From NCBI GenBank assembly GCA_027055635.1, contig JALUMZ010000118.1, positions 1 through 11,310 on the forward strand: 11,310 nucleotides of DNA, in the 5' to 3' direction. Position 1 is the first letter of the stretch. The number at the start of each line of letters is the position of its first letter. Positions 6,608 through 11,310 of the stretch are shown here, in pieces. The DNA is from Campylobacteraceae bacterium. Lineage in GTDB: Bacteria > Campylobacterota > Campylobacteria > Campylobacterales > Sulfurospirillaceae. The notes under the pieces were generated by a model. The model was given only the letters and a program-made list of their open reading frames with translations. It had not been told where the DNA came from and ran no database searches. The position numbers and the translations under genes were made by a program.

Positions 6608-6891
6608 GCACTAGGACATTTGGTTGCACCTATATATGCTCTTACATGGCATGGAATTCCATCAGGTGATACCAGTGCTACTCTATCACCTTCACATAAA
6701 ATAGTCTCTTTTGGCATAAGTCGATGATTTACAAACGCGCCCTCCACTCTATCTAGCTCTATCTCAAGACTTTGCACCAGTTGAGCGATACTAATGTCAT
6801 CATCTACCTTCATTGGTGTATTTCCACATTTTACACCTTTTTTTTCTAATTCGCCTCTTAAAAACGAGAAAGCATTAAATGTAATATTCAT
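6604..6891 (-). CDS. MoaD/ThiS-family beta-grasp (ubiquitin-like) protein without C-terminal GlyGly
   Basis: The 95-residue protein reads as a small beta-grasp fold: a first strand MNITFNAFSFLR, a helix region DISIAQLVQSLEIELDRV, and the segment VEGAFVNHRLMPKETILCEGDRVALVSPDG, which is the standard 'own-name' stretch of MoaD/ThiS proteins. Classical sulfur carriers end there in Gly-Gly. This one continues DGIPCHVRAYIGATKCPSA, so activation by adenylation in the usual way is not expected. Four cysteines are present (22, 66, 81, 92). Variants with such a C-terminal extension exist in the family, with roles not well defined. The ATG at 6891 is preceded by AAAAGGA (6903-6897) at a good distance. 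The transposable element ends only 13 bp upstream, so present expression must come from within or through the element. Confidence 0.75.
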   Translation of the reverse strand: MNITFNAFSFLRGELEKKGVKCGNTPMKVDDDISIAQLVQSLEIELDRVEGAFVNHRLMPKETILCEGDRVALVSPDGIPCHVRAYIGATKCPSA

Positions 6892-6899
6892 ATTTTTCC

Positions 6900-6904
6900 T
6901 TTTA
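6900..6904. repeat. Target-site duplication, left copy (TTTTA)
   Basis: TTTTA directly abuts the element end at 6905 and recurs at 7170-7174 directly after the other end. The DNA is A/T-rich, so the length of the duplication is uncertain by one or two bases. Confidence 0.55.
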
Positions 6905-6935
6905 ACTGACTTTACGCACTAAACACATATCTGAG
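6904..6935 (+). repeat. Left terminal inverted repeat of the 265-bp element
   Basis: These 32 bases, starting AACTGACTTTACGCACTAAA and ending CATATCTGAG, are the perfect reverse complement of 7139-7170. One outermost base on each side may belong to the flanking duplication, leaving a 31-bp repeat beginning ACTGAC. Confidence 0.95.
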
Positions 6936-6976
6936 TGGTATAAGTTGCTTATAAGTGCTAGGCAGTAAGATGCAGG

Positions 6977-6990
6977 AGCTACTAGTAGCT
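6977..6990. repeat. Internal perfect palindrome of the element
   Basis: AGCTACTAGTAGCT is a 14-bp perfect palindrome inside the element, followed by TTC so that TAGCTTC (6985-6991) recurs at 7061-7067. It may be part of a hairpin or a protein-binding site of the element. Confidence 0.6.
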
Positions 6991-7057
6991 TCAAATCCTA
7001 CTAACGACGCAATTGTGAGCAAATTATACCACCCTTTGGGCAAAAAGATAAAGTATC

Positions 7058-7080
7058 ATCTAGCTTCGTTAGATTTTTTT
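7058..7080 (+). terminator. Weak intrinsic-terminator-like hairpin inside the element
   Basis: ATCTA (7058-7062) and TAGAT (7070-7074) can pair around a seven-base loop and are followed by a run of T. It would act only on plus-strand transcripts within the element. The stem is short and A/T-rich, so function is doubtful. Confidence 0.25.
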
Positions 7081-7138
7081 ACCCAAGCTTTGGCTCAGCT
7101 TTCAAAAATCTGCTTTTATATGACACTTTCTCTTTTGG

Positions 7139-7170
7139 CTCAGATATGTGTTTAGTGCGTAAAGTCAGTT
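7139..7170 (-). repeat. Right terminal inverted repeat of the 265-bp element
   Basis: This is the perfect reverse complement of 6904-6935. It overlaps the last codons of the membrane-protein gene: the residues Thr-Asp-Phe-Thr-His and the TAA stop of that gene are encoded by this repeat. Confidence 0.95.
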
Positions 7171-7610
7171 TTTAAATCTTTTTTTAAAATTTTAATAGTT
7201 TTTGATAAATCATTTCGATATATGTATATATATTTTCTTCCTACATAGAGTAAATCTCCTTTGAATTTTATCGATCCAATTTGAAAAAACTGCTCTTTTT
7301 GCATAAATTCTAGTTTGCCAAAATATCTACCTATCGGCTCATATATCGATGCTAAAGCCAATATGATTATCAACACATATACTCTTGTAAAGAATCTTGA
7401 AAATCTAGAATAGAGAGTTAAATATCCTGTAATAAAACAAGCAGGAAGCAAGATATAAAAATTTTGGTTATCAATAAATATAATATTAAAGTATTCGCTG
7501 ATTTTATAAAAATCAAAGTAGTTAATTTTAACACCTATAAAGTATAGAAAATCTATCAAAGAGACAAAAGCTATACCTATAAAAAAGCTATTAACGATAC
7601 GATAAATCAT
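7152..7610 (-). CDS. Small membrane protein of unknown function, C-terminus altered by the element
   Basis: The 152-residue product is not recognised as a named family. It has three probable membrane segments (about 5-28, 50-67 and 74-92) and a soluble C-terminal part rich in Ile, Tyr and Lys (SIKFKGDLLYVGRKYIYIYR). The ATG at 7610 overlaps the TGA of the upstream Sua5-type gene as ATGA, and GGAGG (7616-7620) lies 5 nt before it, so start and coupling are well supported. The last five residues (TDFTH) and the stop are encoded by the terminal inverted repeat of the inserted element. Without the insertion, the frame would continue Lys-Gly-Lys-Ile and stop in an ATGA overlap with the MoaD/ThiS-like gene. 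Because only the extreme tail is changed, the protein is probably still functional. Confidence 0.72.
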   Translation of the reverse strand: MIYRIVNSFFIGIAFVSLIDFLYFIGVKINYFDFYKISEYFNIIFIDNQNFYILLPACFITGYLTLYSRFSRFFTRVYVLIIILALASIYEPIGRYFGKLEFMQKEQFFQIGSIKFKGDLLYVGRKYIYIYRNDLSKTIKILKKDLKTDFTH

Positions 7611-8047
7611 CTTAGCCTCCTTTTCGATATTTTACCACATTTTATTATCTTTGAGGGAATTTTTTCATCATAACCGTATTTGTCATAGATAAGTATATCT
7701 GCTTTTTTGGTTGCAAATTTTTCATCAAAGTGTGCACCGGAGGGATTTGATGAGGTTGTGTATGCCCAGCTTATCTTCTTTAAAAAATTTAAATGTTTTT
7801 GAGATTTAACTACTCTTAGAGCTCTATTGTTTGGATAAACTATAGTTGTTTTTTTTGCTTTTCTGATAAATTTTTTATATTTCTTAGGAACTCTTGTAAA
7901 AGTTTTTAGAGTCTTAAAGGAGCTTACACTTATTATAAACTCCTTTTTATCATCTCTATTTTTGATCTTTTTTAGTTTTTTGGAGTCTTGTGATAAAAAT
8001 CCAACAGTTGTATCTGTTTGTGTTAGATATACAAGTGTTGGATTCAT
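7607..8047 (-). CDS. Short Sua5/YciO/YrdC/YwlC-family protein, probable threonylcarbamoyl-AMP synthase-like
   Basis: The 146-residue product keeps reduced versions of the family motifs in order: TQTDTTVGFLSQD (9-21, the PTDTVYGL region), Lys29-Asn-Arg31 (the KxR signature), KKTTIVYPNNRALRVV (65-80, the PGPxT and RxP region), and TTSSNPSG (97-104, the TSAN-SG motif). Full enzymes of this family make threonylcarbamoyl-AMP from threonine, bicarbonate and ATP for t6A37 in tRNA. Bacterial TsaC is about 190 residues, so this is a compact and divergent form. It could be the organism's functional enzyme or a side paralogue. One nucleotide separates the carB stop from its ATG, and its stop overlaps the next gene by 4 bp, indicating strict co-translation in a carB-led operon. 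Confidence 0.82.
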   Translation of the reverse strand: MNPTLVYLTQTDTTVGFLSQDSKKLKKIKNRDDKKEFIISVSSFKTLKTFTRVPKKYKKFIRKAKKTTIVYPNNRALRVVKSQKHLNFLKKISWAYTTSSNPSGAHFDEKFATKKADILIYDKYGYDEKIPSKIIKCGKISKRRLR

Positions 8048-8048
8048 C

Positions 8049-11000
8049 TTATTTTAGATAGTCTTGTAGTGCTTTTGGCTCGTAAACACTCTCGTCTTGT
8101 ATAAAAGCCAAACTTTTTGCGGCTACTGATGCGGCTGCTATCGTAGTAAAATATGGGATATTGAATCTCAAGACTGATTGACGAATTTTCTTAGCATCAT
8201 CTTTGCTTGATTTATTATCGCTTGTATTTATCACCAAATCAACTTCGCCGTTTTTGAGTCTATCTTCTATATTTGGTCTGCCTTCACTTATCTTGTAAAC
8301 AAATTCGCTACTTACTCCGGCTTCCTCAAACGCCCTGTGTGTCCCGCCAGTTGCTAGAATTTTAAAACCTAAATCATTAAATTTTTTGCCGATTTTTGCA
8401 GCATATTTTTTGTCATTGTTAGTTAGAGATATAAAAACCGTACCACTCTTTGGCAATATGTTGTTTGAAGCTATTTGAGACTTTGCAAAAGATGTCGCAA
8501 AATCTTTACTGATACCCATAACCTCACCCGTTGATTTCATCTCAGGTCCCAGTATAAGGTCTGCTCCTTGGAGTTTATTGAAAGGGAAAACAGCCTCTTT
8601 TACTGCTACATGTCCTTTCATCTTTGCTTTTAGGAGACCATCCTCTTCTATGACAACATTAAAAGTATCATAAAATTCCAAAGCTTCTCTAAGGTTACCT
8701 TGCCACATAACTCTAGTTGCTACTTTTGCAAGAGGAACTCCGGTTGCTTTTGAAACGAACGGCACGGTTCTACTTGCCCTTGGATTTACCTCTATCATAT
8801 ATACATCATCATTATATATGGCAAATTGGATATTCATAAGTCCTACGACACCAAGATTAAGAGCTATTTTCTTTGTCTGTTCCTCAACTTTTTTTACAAG
8901 TCTTTTACTGAGGCTTACAGTTGGAAGTGAACAGGCACTATCTCCGCTATGAATCCCTGCTTCTTCGATGTGTTGCATGATTGCTCCAAGATATACATCT
9001 TTTCCATCACATACGGCATCTACATCTATCTCTATGGCATTGTCTAAAAACTGGTCTATTAAAACTGGAGAACTATGGCTGACGCTAACTGCTTCATCCA
9101 TATACTCTCTTAATTCACTCTCATTATATACGATTCTCATAGCTCGTCCACCCAGCACATAACTAGGTCTTACAAGCACAGGATAGCCAATCTCTTTTGC
9201 CTTTTCTATGGCATCTTCTTTGCTTATAGCTGAGTCATTTCTAGGCTGTAAAAGCTCATTTTCTTTGATAAAAGCTGAAAATTTCTCTCTATCTTCTGCT
9301 TCATCTATGACTCTTGCGGTTGTACCTATGATTTTTGCTCCGATTACAGTCAATCTTTTTGCTATTTTCAAAGGAGTTTGACCTCCAAAATGGACTATGA
9401 TACCATCTGGCTTTTCACTCTCAACAACACTTCTGACATGTTCAAAATCAATTGGCTCAAAATATAGTATATCACTCGTATCATAATCAGTCGATACTGT
9501 CTCAGGATTGCAATTGTACATGATAGTCTTTATGCCCATATCATTTAGGGCATAAGCAGCGTGAACACAACAGTAGTCAAACTCTATACCTTGACCTATC
9601 CTGTTTGGTCCTCCACCTATTATCATCACTTTTTTATCTTGGCTTTTCTCTTTTTTCTCTTTTGGAAGTTTTGTGATATTTGTAGTAGAGTAGAGATATG
9701 GAGTGAGAGCTTTAAATTCTGCTGCACAAGTATCTACTTCATTGTATTCTAGATTTATGCCAAGTCTCTCTCTCGCAAAATATATATCATTTTGTGTCAG
9801 TTCGAGATTGTCATATTTGTTTATAAGCCATGCTATTTTTTTATCGGAAAATCCATAGCTTTTTGCTTCTCTTAAAAGTTTTTCATTGTTTAGGGCAAAC
9901 ATATCTAATTTTTTCTCAAATTTGACCAAATCTTCAAATTGATGTAAAAACCATTTGTCGATTTTGCTCAAATCATGCACCTCGTCCACGCTAAATCCTC
10001 GCCCGAGAGCCTCCATAACACAGAGCATCCTAAATTCATTTGGTCTTCTTATCTCTCTTTTTAGTTTTTCATCGTCATATTTTATCTCATCAAATCCGCT
10101 TAGCCCAACTTCTAGTGAGCATAAGGCTTTTTGAAAAGACTCTTTGAAGGTTCTTCCTATCGCCATCACTTCTCCGACACTCTTCATAGATGTTGTCAGC
10201 GTTGAGTCAGCTACAGGAAATTTTTCAAATGTAAAACGAGGAATTTTTGTGACTATATAGTCGATTACCGGCTCAAAACTAGCAGCAGTTCCTGTTATAT
10301 CATTTTTGATTTCATCAAGCCTAAAACCAACTGCTAGCAGAGTTGCTACTTTTGCGATAGGGTAGCCGGTAGCTTTTGATGCTAGAGCACTACTTCTGCT
10401 TACTCTTGGATTCATCTCTATGACGGTCATCCTGCCATTTTTAGGATTGATGGCAAACTGCACATTACTTCCGCCTGTATCAACACCGATTTCTCTTAGA
10501 ATCGCAAAAGAGGCATTTCTCATATTTTGATACTCTTTGTCAGTCAGAGTCAGAGCCGGAGCGATAGTTATACTATCTCCCGTATGCACACCCATCGGAT
10601 CAAAATTTTCTATAGAGCAGACAATTATGCAGTTGTCACTGTTGTCTCTGATAACTTCCATCTCATACTCTTTCCATCCCAAAAGCGACTCTTCTATAAG
10701 TATCTCATTTATAGGGCTTGCCTCTAGTCCACCTGTAGCCAAATCTTTAAACTCATCTATATTGTAAGCAACCCCGCTTCCGCCACCTGCTAGTGTATAT
10801 GAAGCTCTGATGATGAGTGGAAAACCTATCTCATCAGCAGCAAGTTCTGCCTCTTTCAGGTTATAGGCATATTTACTTTTTGGCAAATCCATGCCGATTT
10901 TTATCATCGCCTCTTTAAAAGCCTGCCTATCTTCACCTTTCTTGATGGCTTCTGGATTTGCACCTAAAAATGTGATGTCATCCAACATACCTTTTTCATA

Positions 11001-11306
11001 CATACTCATAGCAACATTTAGAGCAGTTTGCCCACCCATGGTTGGCAAAATAGCATCTACACTCTCTTTTTTTATAATTTTTTGGATAATCTCTTCATTG
11101 ATAGGCTCTATATAAGTTCTGTCTGCAAATTCGGGATCAGTCATTATGGTTGCCGGATTTGAATTTATCAGAACAACCTTATAGCCTAGCTCTTTTAGTG
11201 TCTTTGCTGCCTGAGTTCCGGAATAGTCAAATTCGCAAGCTTGTCCTATCACAATAGGACCTGATCCTATAAGTAATATCGTTTTTATATCATCTCTTTT
11301 TGGCAT
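8049..11306 (-). CDS. carB: Carbamoyl-phosphate synthase large subunit
   Basis: The 1085-residue protein is full length for CarB. It begins MPKRDDIKTILLIGSGPIVI, with the first carboxyphosphate ATP-grasp half at about 1-400 (GQACEFDYSGTQA, then EMNPRVSRSSALASKATG near 297-314). A linking oligomerisation domain follows (about 405-550). The second, carbamoyl-phosphate half starts near 557 (KKVMIIGGGPNRIGQGIEFD) and has the matching EVNPRASRTVPFVSKATG. The last 140 residues or so form the MGS-like allosteric domain (FKILATGGTHRAFEEAG). With the CarA glutaminase, which is not in this window, it makes carbamoyl phosphate from glutamine, bicarbonate and two ATP for pyrimidines and arginine. Only 4 bp precede the start, so promoter and ribosome site are outside. 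It heads the minus-strand gene string seen here. Confidence 0.98.
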   Translation of the reverse strand: MPKRDDIKTILLIGSGPIVIGQACEFDYSGTQAAKTLKELGYKVVLINSNPATIMTDPEFADRTYIEPINEEIIQKIIKKESVDAILPTMGGQTALNVAMSMYEKGMLDDITFLGANPEAIKKGEDRQAFKEAMIKIGMDLPKSKYAYNLKEAELAADEIGFPLIIRASYTLAGGGSGVAYNIDEFKDLATGGLEASPINEILIEESLLGWKEYEMEVIRDNSDNCIIVCSIENFDPMGVHTGDSITIAPALTLTDKEYQNMRNASFAILREIGVDTGGSNVQFAINPKNGRMTVIEMNPRVSRSSALASKATGYPIAKVATLLAVGFRLDEIKNDITGTAASFEPVIDYIVTKIPRFTFEKFPVADSTLTTSMKSVGEVMAIGRTFKESFQKALCSLEVGLSGFDEIKYDDEKLKREIRRPNEFRMLCVMEALGRGFSVDEVHDLSKIDKWFLHQFEDLVKFEKKLDMFALNNEKLLREAKSYGFSDKKIAWLINKYDNLELTQNDIYFARERLGINLEYNEVDTCAAEFKALTPYLYSTTNITKLPKEKKEKSQDKKVMIIGGGPNRIGQGIEFDYCCVHAAYALNDMGIKTIMYNCNPETVSTDYDTSDILYFEPIDFEHVRSVVESEKPDGIIVHFGGQTPLKIAKRLTVIGAKIIGTTARVIDEAEDREKFSAFIKENELLQPRNDSAISKEDAIEKAKEIGYPVLVRPSYVLGGRAMRIVYNESELREYMDEAVSVSHSSPVLIDQFLDNAIEIDVDAVCDGKDVYLGAIMQHIEEAGIHSGDSACSLPTVSLSKRLVKKVEEQTKKIALNLGVVGLMNIQFAIYNDDVYMIEVNPRASRTVPFVSKATGVPLAKVATRVMWQGNLREALEFYDTFNVVIEEDGLLKAKMKGHVAVKEAVFPFNKLQGADLILGPEMKSTGEVMGISKDFATSFAKSQIASNNILPKSGTVFISLTNNDKKYAAKIGKKFNDLGFKILATGGTHRAFEEAGVSSEFVYKISEGRPNIEDRLKNGEVDLVINTSDNKSSKDDAKKIRQSVLRFNIPYFTTIAAASVAAKSLAFIQDESVYEPKALQDYLK

Positions 11307-11310
11307 AAAT

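Larger units (their letters stand above)
6905..7169. mobile_element. MITE-like non-autonomous element, 265 bp, with 31-32-bp perfect terminal inverted repeats
   Basis: The ends are perfect inverted repeats and are flanked by the direct repeat TTTTA (6900-6904, 7170-7174). The interior has no credible protein gene and no transposase motif. It contains a 14-bp palindrome AGCTACTAGTAGCT (6977-6990), a 9-bp inner inverted pair GTGGTATAA/TTATACCAC (6935-6943, 7024-7032), a pair CTAACGA/TCGTTAG (7001-7007, 7066-7072), and a subterminal direct repeat TTTGGCTCAG (7089-7098, 7134-7143). These features fit a miniature inverted-repeat transposable element mobilised in trans. The parent insertion sequence family is not recognised. 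It lies between the small membrane-protein gene and the MoaD/ThiS-like gene, both on the minus strand, and supplies the stop codon of the former. Confidence 0.82.

Noticed and set aside
6955..7155. Open frame of 66 codons (GTG start) inside the inserted element
   Set aside because: It starts with GTG without a ribosome binding site, runs into the terminal repeat, and shows no transposase or other recognisable motif. It is best seen as chance.
8968..11115. Plus-strand open frames opposite carB
   Set aside because: They are scattered antisense frames of 60-80 codons over a full-length conserved gene, with no supporting start signals.
1..11310. CRISPR array, tRNA, rRNA or riboswitch
   Set aside because: No regularly spaced repeats, cloverleaf-like segments or recognisable riboswitch or rRNA sequence were seen on either strand by eye.

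Overview
The window is low-GC, gene-dense bacterial DNA. It is most consistent with a Campylobacterota (Epsilonproteobacteria) chromosome, perhaps a Sulfurimonas- or Sulfuricurvum-like chemolithotroph. Support comes from the protein flavour, the surE-tcdA (ThiF-like) pair also known from Campylobacter, a very short Sua5/YrdC-type protein directly after carB, and promoters made of a TATAAT-type -10 without a clear -35. The genus is an inference. Everything looks chromosomal and mostly housekeeping, with one small transposable-element insertion and one decayed gene.

Layout. (1) Positions 2-1523 and onward: the C-terminal two thirds of a LysR-type regulator, then a convergent formate/nitrite-family channel gene (minus strand) whose end overlaps it by 9 bp. 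A 154-bp divergent promoter region separates the channel gene from a siroheme nitrite/sulfite reductase gene (plus strand). The three genes look like a nitrite uptake and assimilation unit. The divergent region is strikingly symmetrical about position 1446. (2) 3534-4745: a CPA2-type cation/proton antiporter with its own probable promoter. (3) 4791-5081 (minus): a signal peptide plus the first part of a metallo-beta-lactamase-fold hydrolase lacking its metal site, almost certainly a gene remnant. (4) 5203-6607: surE and tcdA, overlapping by 8 bp. (5) 6604-11306, all minus strand: carB, a short Sua5/YrdC-type protein, a small membrane protein and a MoaD/ThiS-like beta-grasp protein. The first three are tightly packed.

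The most interesting object is a 265-bp element at 6905-7169. It has near-perfect terminal inverted repeats (32 bp identical at 6904-6935 and 7139-7170) and a probable 5-bp target duplication (TTTTA), and sits between the membrane-protein gene and the MoaD/ThiS-like gene. It encodes no transposase, so it looks like a MITE. The membrane-protein gene now ends inside the element's terminal repeat. Removing the element and one target copy in silico makes that gene end in an ATGA overlap with the MoaD/ThiS-like gene. This suggests the insertion split a formerly continuous, translationally coupled operon.

Functional links: the channel and siroheme reductase probably act together on nitrite. The Sua5-type protein (t6A synthesis) and TcdA (t6A to cyclic t6A) both belong to tRNA position-37 modification, although they lie in different operons. 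TcdA (E1-like fold) and the MoaD/ThiS-like protein (ubiquitin-like fold) are convergent neighbours, but the latter lacks the C-terminal GlyGly needed for classical activation.
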